The position numbers and the translations under genes were made by a program. Shown piece by piece: positions 1 to 9,480 of a stretch of 64,000 nucleotides of DNA (its first letter is position 1; each line of letters opens with the position of its first letter). The notes beneath the pieces are model-generated. The model did not search any database and was not told the origin of the DNA. It saw only the letters and a list, made by a program, of their open reading frames with translations. The stretch comes from CAYRDC01 sp964422925 (lineage in GTDB: Bacteria > Bacteroidota > Bacteroidia > Chitinophagales > S012-47): the NCBI GenBank assembly GCA_964422925.1, contig CAYRDC010000005.1, forward strand, positions 62,001 to 126,000, in the 5' to 3' direction.

Positions 1-2
1 GC

Positions 3-833
3 TCGAGTACTGTTTACCCGGTGAGCGAGGCTGTTGCGGAAGATTTCCGTGATGTGCAACCCGATGTGCGCGTTACGATCGGTGCTTCCGGAACCGGTGC
101 CGGGTTCAAGAAATTTGCCCGGGGCGAAACCGATATATCCGATGCCTCGCGCGCCATCAAAGACAGCGAAAAACAAACCCTGGTCGATAAGGGAATCGAA
201 TACCTGGAGCTGACCATTGCCTATGACGGACTGGCCATTGTGGTGAACCGGGAGAACGACTGGCTGAACACCATAACGGTTGACCAGCTTCGTAAAATCT
301 GGGAACCGGAATCCCAGGGGAATGTTACCCGCTGGAACCAGGTGAATCCTTCGTGGCCGGATGCCGAAATGCACCTGTTCGGCCCAAGCACAGCCCACGG
401 AACCTATGATTATTTCACTGAAGAAATCATGGGTGAAAGCGGCCATTCACGGGGTGACTTTACGGCCTGTGCCGATTACAATGTGCTGGTGCAGGGCGTG
501 GGATCCGACATCAACGCGCTCGGTTATGTGGGGCTGGCCTATTACCTCGAAAACCAGGACAAATTGAAACTGGTGGCCGTGGACAATGGCAACGGTCCCG
601 TGGTGCCCAATGACGAGACCGTCAGCAATGGCACCTACAGCCCGTTGGCCCGCTCGCTGTATCTATATGTGAAAAAATCTGCCGCCCAGCGGACAGAAGT
701 AGCTGTTTTCGTAACCTATTACCTGGAACACGCTGCAGAGCTGGCCACGGAAGTGGGCTACATTGCCCTTCCTGAAGAGGAATATACCCGGCAACTGGAA
801 GCATTTCGGGCTTTTGCGGGAATCAATCAATAA
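3..833 (+). CDS. pstS: Phosphate ABC transporter substrate-binding protein PstS (5' partial)
   Basis: Binds periplasmic inorganic phosphate and hands it to the PstCA permease. The reading frame is open to the window edge and begins with SSTVYPVSEAVAEDF, the anion-binding loop normally found near the N-terminus, so the signal peptide and true start lie upstream of the window; the GTG at 21 is not the start. Further family signatures are GASGTGAGFKKFARGETDISDASR and, later, GYVGLAYY. It is the first of five genes in the order pstS-pstC-pstA-pstB-phoU, with 15 bases to pstC. Phosphate-starvation control is expected from the family, but its upstream region is not in the window. Confidence 0.95.
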   Translation, partial: SSTVYPVSEAVAEDFRDVQPDVRVTIGASGTGAGFKKFARGETDISDASRAIKDSEKQTLVDKGIEYLELTIAYDGLAIVVNRENDWLNTITVDQLRKIWEPESQGNVTRWNQVNPSWPDAEMHLFGPSTAHGTYDYFTEEIMGESGHSRGDFTACADYNVLVQGVGSDINALGYVGLAYYLENQDKLKLVAVDNGNGPVVPNDETVSNGTYSPLARSLYLYVKKSAAQRTEVAVFVTYYLEHAAELATEVGYIALPEEEYTRQLEAFRAFAGINQ

Positions 834-848
834 ACGGCCAATGCCCCC

Positions 849-1748
849 ATGCACGAAAAGAGGAAACAAACAGGTATTTTCGGCAAAGAAAGTCTGATCC
901 GGTATGTCCTTATGCTGGGGGCTTTGTTCACGGTGCTTACCACGGTGGGCATCGTGGGCATTTTGTTGTTTGAGACGATTGCCTTTTTCCGCGAAGTGTC
1001 GCTGGTTGAATTTTTCACCGACACCCAGTGGACCCCGCTGTTCACCGAAAAACACTTCGGCATATTGCCCCTGATCAGCGGCACCCTGCTGGTCACCCTG
1101 ATCGCGGTGGTGATCGCCCTGCCTTTGGGCTTGTCGATTGCCGTGTATATGAGCGAATACGCTCCGGCCTGGTTCCGGAAAAGGCTCAAGCCGGCCCTGG
1201 AACTGCTGGCTGCGGTTCCCACGGTGGTTTACGGGTATTTTGCCCTGACCATCGTGACCCCGTTCCTGCAGCAGTTTATGCCCGGGTTGTCGGGGTTCAA
1301 CGCGCTTTCGGCAGGCATCGTGATGGGTATCATGATCATTCCCTTCGTGTCATCGCTGAGCGAGGATGCCCTGCAGCGGGTGCCTTCCATTTACCGCGAA
1401 GCGGCTTACGGAATGGGCAGCACCCGGCTGCAAACAGCTTTCCGGGTAACGGTACCGGCTGCTTCTTCTGCCATCATTGCTTCGGTAATCCTGGCCTTTA
1501 GCCGGGCCATTGGGGAAACCATGATCGTAAGCATTGCCGCGGGGATGCAACCCCGGCTTACCATGAACCCGATGGTACCCATTGAAACCATTACCTCCTA
1601 CATCGTGCAGGTGAGTTCGGGCGATGTTCCCTACGGTTCGGTGGAATACCGGACGATTTTCGCGGCCGGCATTACCCTGTTTTTATTTACCCTGCTGCTG
1701 AACAATATCAGCTGGTGGATTAAAAAGAAATTCGAGGTGAAGTTATGA
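849..1748 (+). CDS. pstC: Phosphate ABC transporter permease PstC
   Basis: Inner-membrane permease half of the high-affinity phosphate importer. The 299-residue protein has a charged N-terminus, a first membrane segment around residues 18-42, and a binding-protein-dependent permease core with the cytoplasmic EAAYGMGSTRLQT loop that couples to the ATPase. It is slightly shorter than the Escherichia coli protein (about 319 residues). Its stop overlaps the pstA start by four bases (ATGA), which suggests translational coupling. The position directly after pstS and before pstA distinguishes PstC from its paralogue PstA. Confidence 0.95.
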   Translation: MHEKRKQTGIFGKESLIRYVLMLGALFTVLTTVGIVGILLFETIAFFREVSLVEFFTDTQWTPLFTEKHFGILPLISGTLLVTLIAVVIALPLGLSIAVYMSEYAPAWFRKRLKPALELLAAVPTVVYGYFALTIVTPFLQQFMPGLSGFNALSAGIVMGIMIIPFVSSLSEDALQRVPSIYREAAYGMGSTRLQTAFRVTVPAASSAIIASVILAFSRAIGETMIVSIAAGMQPRLTMNPMVPIETITSYIVQVSSGDVPYGSVEYRTIFAAGITLFLFTLLLNNISWWIKKKFEVKL

Positions 1749-2599
1749 GCACGCGCAGCGCGCAAATAAAAGACCGCCTGTTCCGCTACTGGGCCTTGTT
1801 CTGCACCCTGGTTGGGCTGGCCCTGCTGGCGGTGTTTATCGGGGATATCCTGATAAAGGGGTTCAGCCGGCTGGACTGGGATTTTATTGTTTCCCTGCCC
1901 TCGAGGCGGGCGAGCCGGGCGGGCATTTACACGGCCATAATGGGCACGGTGTGGATCATGGTGCTGACCTTTATCATTGCCTTCCCCATCGGGTTGGCGG
2001 CCGGCATTTACCTGGAAGAATATGCCCGCAAGGGCCGCCTGGCCAATATCCTGGAAGTGAATATAAACAACCTGGCCGGGGTGCCGTCCATTGTGTACGG
2101 TCTGCTTGGCCTGGGGGTGTTTGTGCGGTTTATGGGGCTGGGCAGCAGTGTGCTGGCCGGCAGCCTTACTTTGGCGCTGCTGGTTTTACCGGTCATAATT
2201 GTAACGACACGGGAAACCATACGCATGGTACCACAATCCATCCGGGAAGCAGCCTACGGGATGGGGGCCACCAAATGGCAGTTGATCCGGACCCAGATAT
2301 TGCCGGCTTCCCTGGGCGGGATCCTTACCGGGGTGATCCTGGCCATCAGCCGGGCGATTGGGGAAACCGCCCCGCTCATCGTGGTGGGCGCCATGGCCTA
2401 CGTGCCCTTCGTGCCCAGGACCCCGATGGATGATTTTACGGTGTTGCCCCTGCAAATTTATAATTGGACCAGCCGTCCGCAGAAGGAATTCCTGGTAAAC
2501 GCGGCAGCTACCATCATTATCCTGCTGCTGATTACCTTCCTGATGAACGCGGTGGCCGTTTGGCTGAGGAACCGGTGGCAGAAAAAAGTAAATTGGTAA
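1745..2599 (+). CDS. pstA: Phosphate ABC transporter permease PstA
   Basis: Second membrane subunit of the phosphate importer, forming the channel with PstC. The 284-residue protein has about six hydrophobic segments. The coupling loop reads EAAYGMGATKWQL and is followed by a segment with AISRAIGETAPLI, both typical of PstA. The start codon lies within the last codon and stop of pstC. Five bases after its stop, pstB begins, so the three subunits are probably made from one transcript. Confidence 0.95.
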   Translation: MSTRSAQIKDRLFRYWALFCTLVGLALLAVFIGDILIKGFSRLDWDFIVSLPSRRASRAGIYTAIMGTVWIMVLTFIIAFPIGLAAGIYLEEYARKGRLANILEVNINNLAGVPSIVYGLLGLGVFVRFMGLGSSVLAGSLTLALLVLPVIIVTTRETIRMVPQSIREAAYGMGATKWQLIRTQILPASLGGILTGVILAISRAIGETAPLIVVGAMAYVPFVPRTPMDDFTVLPLQIYNWTSRPQKEFLVNAAATIIILLLITFLMNAVAVWLRNRWQKKVNW

Positions 2600-2603
2600 G
2601 AAT

Positions 2604-3413
<810 letters not shown>

Positions 3414-3418
3414 AGCCA

Positions 3419-4102
3419 ATGCGTATGTCCAATTTGCAAAAAGCCATATTCCAGCTGAAAGAAGACATGATTGAAATGACCCGCCTGGTCAGAGCCCAGG
3501 TGGCCCGGGGCAAGGAAGCCTTTGTAAACGGAGACCTGGATCTTGCCCTCGAGATAAAAAAGATTGAAAACCGGGTCAACGCCATGGAACTGCATATCGA
3601 CCAGCAGTGTGAAAATATCATAGCCTTATACAACCCCGTAGCCATAGATCTGCGGTTTGTCATGGCCATGATGAAAAGCAACACTGACCTCGAGCGTATG
3701 GCAGACAACGTGGAAGGCATTGCCAATTACATATTGGGCATAGGAGGGAAGTTTGATGAAAAAATAGTGGAAGCGTTCCGGGTGGTGGAAGAATACGATA
3801 TCTGCCTGTCGATGTTTGATGATGCCATCGAAGCGTTTATCCGGCAAAACAGCAAACAGGCCCGCAAACTCTTCCGGAAAGACGATTTGCTGGATGAGAT
3901 TAACCGCACCGCCACGGGCATAGCTCCTGACATGGTCAGGAAACACCCGGAGCAGGCGGAGCAAATCCTGGCAGCGATCAGCATCGTCCGAAAGCTGGAG
4001 CGTATCGGGGATCAGGTAACCAATCTGGCGGAAGAAATTATCTTTTACCTTGATGCCAAGGTTTTGAAACATACCAAACCGGGCAAGAAAGAGCGGAATT
4101 GA
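3419..4102 (+). CDS. phoU: Phosphate signalling complex protein PhoU
   Basis: Helical regulator that links Pst transporter state to the PhoR/PhoB-type two-component system and limits phosphate uptake. At 227 residues it has the normal length and two three-helix PhoU repeats. The first carries the metal-ligand segment around ALYNPVAIDLRFVMAMMKSNTDLERMADN, and the second repeats it as ILAAISIVRKLERIGDQVTNLAE. ATG codons at 3419 and 3425 are both possible starts. It ends the pst operon. No phoR/phoB pair is visible in the window. Confidence 0.94.
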   Translation: MRMSNLQKAIFQLKEDMIEMTRLVRAQVARGKEAFVNGDLDLALEIKKIENRVNAMELHIDQQCENIIALYNPVAIDLRFVMAMMKSNTDLERMADNVEGIANYILGIGGKFDEKIVEAFRVVEEYDICLSMFDDAIEAFIRQNSKQARKLFRKDDLLDEINRTATGIAPDMVRKHPEQAEQILAAISIVRKLERIGDQVTNLAEEIIFYLDAKVLKHTKPGKKERN

Positions 4103-4105
4103 GAC

Positions 4106-5056
4106 TCAGATTTTTTTCCATTTTTTCCAAAGCCGCATCACCGGGCTGGTAATCCGGCTCACTTCGAAATAGGAGACCTGCTCGGCTCCGAAACCCCTGA
4201 AAAAGCGCTCCACGGGTTCAATCATGCTTCCTTCGAAGTCGAAATACCGCGAGGTGTTCCGGGCCTGACGGATGGCTTCCCACATCAGCAGGCTCATGGC
4301 TCCGCTGTTTTTGTGTTCCGGATGGCTGGCGCCCATCAGGTAATAGGTGCAGTGCGCGTCCCAACTCAGCCAAAGGGCCGCGTGGAGATTTCCGTCTTCA
4401 TCGCGGGCTTCCAGCACCCGGCTGCGCCCCGCGGCATCTGCCACGGAAAATATGTCTCGGGCATAGGAGAGGGGGATGTGAAATCGCTTACCTGTGGCCA
4501 GGTAGGCCAGTTCCTTGAGCCGGTACACCGTTTCCAGCAAACCGGTTTCCTGAACCCGTGTGTTTTTCCCGCCCTTTTTCACCTGCCTGCGCATGCTTTC
4601 GGTCAGGCCCGCGAAGAGTTCGTCTTCGGTTTTGTCCAGGGCAAGCCGATAGGTGTACCGGGTGCTCTGGTGGAACCCGGCCCAGAAGTACGGCAGCCAG
4701 TTGGCCACTTCGGGGCGGAACGACTGCACAAACATGCCATAAGGCGGCAGCTGCCGGATCAATTTCGACATCAATTCTTTTTCCCAGCTCAGGCGGGTGC
4801 TTACTTTTTGGCCTTCGGGGTAAACGATCCACGGGCCGAGGTAAGGAACCAGGAAAGGCTGGTAGCAGAGCGACTGGCCCCATTTGCGTTTGAGAAACCA
4901 CGGCTGCGCGGCCACCACTTCCCCGCCTTTCTCCACCAGGGCAATGCCCCACTCGCTGCCACCGGCTGCGGCTTCCAGCCAGGCAGCCTGCAGGTAAACA
5001 GGCAGTTGAGGATGCTTTTTGCAAAATTTCCGGTATAACGTCAGCCCGGGGACCAT
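4106..5056 (-). CDS. GNAT/FemAB-like acetyltransferase-fold protein
   Basis: The 316-residue protein resembles the BioF2-like/FemAB family of the GNAT superfamily, whose members transfer acyl or aminoacyl groups to cell-envelope components. It has an N-terminal segment LPVYLQAAWLEAAAGG, a central SMRRQVKKGGKN and a C-terminal DFEGSMIEPVERFFRGFGAEQVSYFEV, which is typical of the second GNAT half. The frame stays open to 5293, but the ATG at 5056 is preferred because longer versions would overlap the divergent sulfotransferase promoter and start. The substrate is unknown. Tail to tail with phoU, only three bases apart. Confidence 0.7.
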   Translation of the reverse strand: MVPGLTLYRKFCKKHPQLPVYLQAAWLEAAAGGSEWGIALVEKGGEVVAAQPWFLKRKWGQSLCYQPFLVPYLGPWIVYPEGQKVSTRLSWEKELMSKLIRQLPPYGMFVQSFRPEVANWLPYFWAGFHQSTRYTYRLALDKTEDELFAGLTESMRRQVKKGGKNTRVQETGLLETVYRLKELAYLATGKRFHIPLSYARDIFSVADAAGRSRVLEARDEDGNLHAALWLSWDAHCTYYLMGASHPEHKNSGAMSLLMWEAIRQARNTSRYFDFEGSMIEPVERFFRGFGAEQVSYFEVSRITSPVMRLWKKWKKI

Positions 5057-5138
5057 TCCTTTCTTTTTGCTAAAATAGAAGACCCGGAGGAAATACCTTG
5101 TAAAGCTTTTCACGGCTGTTTTGAATAATTTCGCACCA

Positions 5139-6023
5139 ATGCCTGATTTCCGCTTAAACACATTGATCATTGGCGCGGGCCGCTCCGGCACTACTACCCT
5201 GTTCGAATACCTGCGGCAACACCCGGAGGTATGCGCCAGCCACATCAAGGAAGTCCACTTTTTCAGCTTTGATGACCTGTTTAAGCGGGGCACGCCCTAT
5301 CTGCAGTCTTTTTTCAGGCGCTGGGAAGGAAAACACACCCTCACGGCCGACACTTACCTGCTGGCCATGCCCGACCTGGCGGAAAGGATTTACCGCTACG
5401 ATTCCCGGATCCGCCTCGTGGTCATGTTGCGCGATCCCGTGCAGCGGGCGGTGTCGAACTACCTGTATTCCTTGCGCTTCGGCTACGAAAAGCCGGAGAT
5501 TACCCTGCGCGACAGCCTGTTGCGCGAAACTTCGGTGCTGGCCCTGGCAGACCCCGTTCAGGTCAACAACCTGTGCCACGCCTGGGGCAGCCTCTACGGC
5601 CGCCTGCTGCACGACTGGCTGAAGGTCTTCCCCCGTGAACAGGTATTCACCGGCCGCCTGGAAGACCTTTCGGAAAACCGGGATGCCTTCCTCAGCCGCG
5701 TGCTGGATTTCATGGAACTGCCTGACTTTGACTTCCGGGAAATCCCACCGCAGAACATTGCTGCCGAAGCCCGCGTTAAATCCCTGGAACAGGTGCTGCT
5801 CAACCGCCAGCACCCGCTCCGCAAGGCGGCCCGCAGCTGGCTGCCGGCTTTCCTGCGCAAAGCCATCATCCGTTCCGGTCTGCTTGACCTTGGCCACCGG
5901 CTCAACCGCAGGCCGACCGAAGTGCCGGAACCCTCTCCGGAAGACGTGGATGCCTTAAAGGAATACTTCAGGGAAGATATACAGCTACTTAAAAATAAAT
6001 TTAGTATCGAATATAATATTTAA
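5139..6023 (+). CDS. Sulfotransferase family protein
   Basis: Predicted PAPS-dependent sulfotransferase of 294 residues. The 5'-phosphosulfate loop is IIGAGRSGTTTLFEYLRQHP near the N-terminus, and the 3'-phosphate-binding segment is RLVVMLRDPVQRAVSNYLYS near residue 95. Such enzymes usually sulfate extracellular polysaccharide or glycolipid, but the acceptor cannot be read from sequence. The ATG at 5139 sits just after a TAATTTCG element (one mismatch from TAnnTTTG) and puts the P-loop at the usual position; an ATG at 5121 is also in frame. The last codons run into the AT-rich stretch that follows, and the stop lies in a 23-base sequence repeated at 6068. Confidence 0.85.
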   Translation: MPDFRLNTLIIGAGRSGTTTLFEYLRQHPEVCASHIKEVHFFSFDDLFKRGTPYLQSFFRRWEGKHTLTADTYLLAMPDLAERIYRYDSRIRLVVMLRDPVQRAVSNYLYSLRFGYEKPEITLRDSLLRETSVLALADPVQVNNLCHAWGSLYGRLLHDWLKVFPREQVFTGRLEDLSENRDAFLSRVLDFMELPDFDFREIPPQNIAAEARVKSLEQVLLNRQHPLRKAARSWLPAFLRKAIIRSGLLDLGHRLNRRPTEVPEPSPEDVDALKEYFREDIQLLKNKFSIEYNI

Positions 6024-6092
6024 TATTTTCGCTCTATCCGAATACTGTCAAAGAAAGCATTGAACCAGAATATAATATTTAAATATTTTACG
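6010..6092. repeat. Imperfect 23-25 bp direct repeat at the edge of the AT-rich islet
   Basis: Copy one (6010-6032) and copy two (6068-6092) share GAATATAATATTT followed by AATATTTT and CG; copy two has two extra A residues. The first copy contains the stop codon of the sulfotransferase gene. No third copy was seen at the far side of the islet near 8.1-8.3 kb. It may be an insertion scar or chance similarity in AT-rich DNA. Confidence 0.5.
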
Positions 6093-6121
6093 ATTCATCA
6101 GAAGTATATAATATAATTACA

Positions 6122-6160
6122 ATAAAAAAAAGCGGCAATTAAATTAACTGCCGCTTAAAA
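6122..6160 (-). terminator. Rho-independent terminator of the cytochrome gene
   Basis: Read on the minus strand, an 8-bp perfect stem (AAGCGGCA with TGCCGCTT, at 6149-6156 and 6130-6137) with an 11-base AT-rich loop is followed by a run of nine T residues. It lies 41 bases after the stop of the minus-strand cytochrome gene. Confidence 0.8.
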
Positions 6161-6200
6161 AACCTAAATTTCAGCAATGAAATAAATGAAAATATAAATA

Positions 6201-7064
6201 TTAATCACCCGGAAATGCAACAGTGTCCTGGCCCATTGCCAAAATATTGCGGATATCCTGATCAGTCAGGTTTTTAAACAGTTCGGCTGGCATTTCCCCG
6301 GCATATTGGCAGTTTGGATGATCATAATCATACGGCATACCAAAGTGTGCTTTATGAACAACTTCAGGTACATCCCCACGACACATTCCTCCAATGAATT
6401 CACCTTCCGGTTTACAATAAACATTAATAGCGGTTCCGTCTGCGCCATGACATGTTTTACAAATAGAATTGTAAGTAGCCAATCCGGCAGTTGGATCTCC
6501 CCCTTTACCAATGTTCGTATAGGTAATAGACCCGTTTGGATAGGTTCCGGTAACCGTCATGTCTGTAAAATCATATATGTTTCTTGAATCTTCTTTTAGA
6601 AATTTAACAATATCCCAAATTTGATCGTCAGTTAGCCCAATTGCTCCATAATCGGGCATAGTAGCATCATAAGTATTTCCACTTCTTCCTCCGGTATTTT
6701 TTACAGCATCAAACACTTCCCTCGGTGTATGATTACGACTCCATTCATATAAATTTACATCGGCTACTTCAGGATAATCTGGACTTGCCGCTTTACCAAT
6801 TAATGCACCTTCTCTACCTAATAAATCCCAACCATGACAACTTTTGCATCTAAAAAAATTAGCTTTTGAGGCATAAATATTGTTTGTATGTAAATTAGTT
6901 TCATTTAAGACGTGATCATACAAACGAGCCCCTATCGTTCCGTCAGCATTTTCATAAGCAATTTGATCCGGATCAACTTTTTTCTTGCAACTCATTACTG
7001 AGAAAATGGCAGTACTGATCAGCAAAATGATTGATAATCCGATAATAGTTTTTGTTCTCATCAT
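6201..7064 (-). CDS. Diheme cytochrome c lipoprotein
   Basis: Predicted envelope electron carrier. The 287-residue protein has an N-terminal hydrophobic segment ending in VMSC (Cys26), so it is probably a lipoprotein. Two c-type heme sites are visible, CKSCH (residues 73-77) and CKTCH (202-206), each in its own cytochrome domain. LTDDQIWDIVKFL and LTDQDIRNILAM are the helices usually found at the end of such domains. Four more cysteines surround the second site. Codon use is AT-rich, unlike the neighbours on both sides. It is transcribed from the direction of the Crp/Fnr gene, 260 bases away. The redox partner is unknown. Confidence 0.85.
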   Translation of the reverse strand: MMRTKTIIGLSIILLISTAIFSVMSCKKKVDPDQIAYENADGTIGARLYDHVLNETNLHTNNIYASKANFFRCKSCHGWDLLGREGALIGKAASPDYPEVADVNLYEWSRNHTPREVFDAVKNTGGRSGNTYDATMPDYGAIGLTDDQIWDIVKFLKEDSRNIYDFTDMTVTGTYPNGSITYTNIGKGGDPTAGLATYNSICKTCHGADGTAINVYCKPEGEFIGGMCRGDVPEVVHKAHFGMPYDYDHPNCQYAGEMPAELFKNLTDQDIRNILAMGQDTVAFPGD

Positions 7065-7083
7065 GTGTAACTATTTGAAATTA

Positions 7084-7127
7084 TCTCGTTGTTTTATTCA
7101 GGCATATCATCAAATTGGCCAACGAGA
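7084..7127. promoter_or_regulatory. Inverted repeat upstream of the cytochrome gene
   Basis: TCTCGTTG (7084-7091) is the exact reverse complement of CAACGAGA (7120-7127), with a 28-base spacer that also holds a TTGGCCAA palindrome (7115-7122). It lies 20-63 bases before the cytochrome start, where an operator or a 5' leader hairpin could sit. It does not match the classical Fnr half-site TTGAT. Confidence 0.35.
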
Positions 7128-7223
7128 ATATCCAAAATGATGATGACCAATTAGGTTTAATTGACTAATTGCAAAGTTTTAATGGATTTTATCCTGAAGC
7201 TATGATTTGGGTTAACTAATTAA

Positions 7224-7237
7224 TTGCATTTATGCAA
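7224..7237. promoter_or_regulatory. Palindrome TTGCAT-TT-ATGCAA between cytochrome and regulator genes
   Basis: A perfect 6+2+6 inverted repeat in the 260-base gap between the cytochrome gene and the Crp/Fnr gene. Its size would suit a dimeric winged-helix regulator, but the base composition is AT-rich, so chance is possible. It lies 160 bases before the cytochrome ATG. Confidence 0.3.
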
Positions 7238-7324
7238 AAAATTCTTTGCTTTTTTTGAAAAGTGATTCGAGAGTGTACTATAAATTATTTTAGCATTTTG
7301 AAATAAAAGATTCAATTCATTGTT

Positions 7325-8053
7325 CTAAATTCCGGAAAAAACACTTGAATATGGCAAAATTATCTCACGTATAGAGTGCAAATTCTTTATTGTAATAGCT
7401 TTACCTTTTATACCAACGATTCCTTCGTTTTTAAAAAATGATATAACCCTGCTAACCTGTTCAATATTGGTTCCTGCGAGCTCTGCTATAATACGTCTAG
7501 ACCTTACTCCATTAAGTGTGTGATCTTTATTATTTATACCAAAAGTTTCTGCAATATAATTAAGTGCAAAAGCAACTCTTTCTCGTACAGACATAAACGC
7601 AAAATATTTTAAACGAAGCTCACATTTTTGAAGCTCATCAGCATAATATGACATAATGCTTATACCTAACTTAGTATTGGTTGTAAAAAGTCTTTCAATC
7701 GTATTGTTGTTAAAAAAACAAATTTCAGAATTTGATAAACAAATAGCACTTGTGCTGTGCGATTCATTTGTATGAGTATAACGTCCAATAATATATCCAT
7801 CGGAAGCTAATCGCACAATTTCTTCCTTAACGGAATTACTACTAACAATAATGACATTACCTTTTTTAATAAAGAATATACCATTGATCGGAGACCTTTC
7901 TACAAATATTGTTTGACCTTTTTTAAAATACAATATTTTTTTATTCTGATTTAGATATTCAAAAGAATGCGTGCAATAATTCTTTACCAGGCAACTGTTT
8001 GTATCACATCGTTCGCAACTTGTATGTATATCGATTAACGTTTTGTGATTCAT
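7325..8053 (-). CDS. Crp/Fnr family transcriptional regulator with N-terminal cysteine cluster
   Basis: The 242-residue protein has a cyclic-nucleotide-binding-like jelly roll (about residues 40-130: KKGQTIFVERSPINGIFFIKKGNVII), a dimerisation helix and a C-terminal winged helix (SRRIIAELAGTNIEQVSRVISFFKNEG). Before the jelly roll are four cysteines, C13, C16, C21 and C27 (spacing CX2CX4CX5C), which resemble the iron-sulfur-binding region of Fnr. An oxygen or redox sensor is therefore plausible. Codon use is AT-rich like the adjacent cytochrome gene, its most likely target. The ligand and binding site are inferred, not shown. Confidence 0.85.
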   Translation of the reverse strand: MNHKTLIDIHTSCERCDTNSCLVKNYCTHSFEYLNQNKKILYFKKGQTIFVERSPINGIFFIKKGNVIIVSSNSVKEEIVRLASDGYIIGRYTHTNESHSTSAICLSNSEICFFNNNTIERLFTTNTKLGISIMSYYADELQKCELRLKYFAFMSVRERVAFALNYIAETFGINNKDHTLNGVRSRRIIAELAGTNIEQVSRVISFFKNEGIVGIKGKAITIKNLHSIREIILPYSSVFSGI

Positions 8054-8292
8054 GGAATTAAATTATTCTCATATGATATGCTCATCATTGAAAATATTGC
8101 AATCAATCGTTTAGGGGATTTTAAAAACAAAAGCGAATAAGGCTTAAATATTTGTTACTAACAATGACTAATCTCAATTTCTCCTTAATTTTCAGGTTAA
8201 TCAGTTAATAAGAAGAAAAAATCCGGTGGGTCTTAAATTTATTATGCTGATGCTAATTGAAAAATCCGCCTTATTGTCTTTCTTATTTGATT

Positions 8293-9249
8293 CTACCGGG
8301 ATATTTTTTTCTTACCAACAATGGATGCAATGGCAAATATGAAATAACGGCTTTTAATAATATGCTTTGCTGATGAAGAACCCGGCTCATCCATGGCCAG
8401 GCGCTGCAGATGGGTGCGAATGATGTCGGTTTTCAGGCCTGCGCTGCCAAAACTCAGGTCACATACTGTGCCCAGCCAGCGGATAAATGAGGCCGGAAGG
8501 TTGGCGTCAGTGAACGGAAAAGAAAAAACGCGCAGCGGCTGAGGACATTGCCTGTGCAGCCATTCCAGGCTGGCAGTGACCTGATTTTTCCTTTCAAGTT
8601 CGTCAAGCAGCCGGAAATCCGGGTGGTCTAGGCTGTGGCTGCCCACGGTAAACCCCTTGCCTGCCAGCCATTGAAGGTCTTCTTCGTCCATGAACGGGCG
8701 CTCTTCGTCCAGCCATGCGCTAAGGTCCGTTCCCGTTTCTTCCAGGAGCCGGTCCAGTTCCCCGACATTTCGGTGGGTCATGGCAAGCAGTTCTTTCCGG
8801 AGGCGGGGTTGCCGCTGTAGGATGATACCCGCCTTGTAGCGGTAAAACAGCTCCCGGTTTCCGATGAATGCCGGGTTAACAAAAAACGTGGCTGGCACGC
8901 CTTCTTCCAGCAGAAGGGGGGCGATCTCTTCCCGGCAACAGCGGAGACCGTCATCGAAACTAAGATGCATCAGCGGTCGGCCTTTTGTTGTATTTCCCCG
9001 CTCTATTGTGGCTATGGATAGTACCCGATCAAGTCCGACCGGAGTGAAATTTTTTAGCAGGAATTCCAAGTCGGCCCGGAATTCCTCCGGCCGGAGAACC
9101 CGGTAAAAAGGGTTCAACCAGGGAAGCGATTCTGCGCTCACCGCATGATAAAACGGGAGAAAAACTGGCAATGAATTCACCCGGCTTAGCCAGGTAAATG
9201 GTAAAATGCGGGCCGGGTAACCAGCCAGTTGTCTTAATCTTGAACGCAT
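8293..9249 (-). CDS. Polysaccharide deacetylase family protein
   Basis: Predicted carbohydrate esterase 4-type deacetylase (NodB fold), 318 residues from the chosen start. The first metal motif is HLSFDDGLRCC, with the catalytic and metal aspartates, and the second is VGSHSLDHPDF, the H-S-x3-H type metal-binding motif. No signal peptide is evident, so it may act on intracellular or lipid-linked glycans. The frame extends to an ATG at 9300. The ATG at 9249 is preferred because TTTGAC and TATTTTC elements lie directly upstream, but this is weak evidence. High GC resumes here after the AT-rich islet. Confidence 0.8.
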   Translation of the reverse strand: MRSRLRQLAGYPARILPFTWLSRVNSLPVFLPFYHAVSAESLPWLNPFYRVLRPEEFRADLEFLLKNFTPVGLDRVLSIATIERGNTTKGRPLMHLSFDDGLRCCREEIAPLLLEEGVPATFFVNPAFIGNRELFYRYKAGIILQRQPRLRKELLAMTHRNVGELDRLLEETGTDLSAWLDEERPFMDEEDLQWLAGKGFTVGSHSLDHPDFRLLDELERKNQVTASLEWLHRQCPQPLRVFSFPFTDANLPASFIRWLGTVCDLSFGSAGLKTDIIRTHLQRLAMDEPGSSSAKHIIKSRYFIFAIASIVGKKKISR

Positions 9250-9386
9250 GCTGTGAAAATAGAAATTCGAAGTCAAACCATTTGCCGGGATATAAACCAC
9301 GGAAAAATTGAAGAAACCTTCTAATACTGTACTTTTTCACCGTTTCGTATTGTGCTGATAATACGGCAAAGTACATGTCAAAATAA

Positions 9387-9410
9387 TAACTTTTCAAAGT
9401 GGAAAAGTTA
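9387..9410. other. 9-bp perfect hairpin in the intergenic region
   Basis: TAACTTTTC and GAAAAGTTA pair around a six-base loop AAAGTG, midway between the divergent deacetylase and surface-protein genes. No T-run follows on the plus strand and no gene ends here, so it is not an obvious terminator; it could be an operator. Confidence 0.35.
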
Positions 9411-9480
9411 CTTCCGCAGGCTTTTCTAAGATAATAATGATTCCTTACATTTAAATTTATTTCACTAAAAAACGGTAGTT

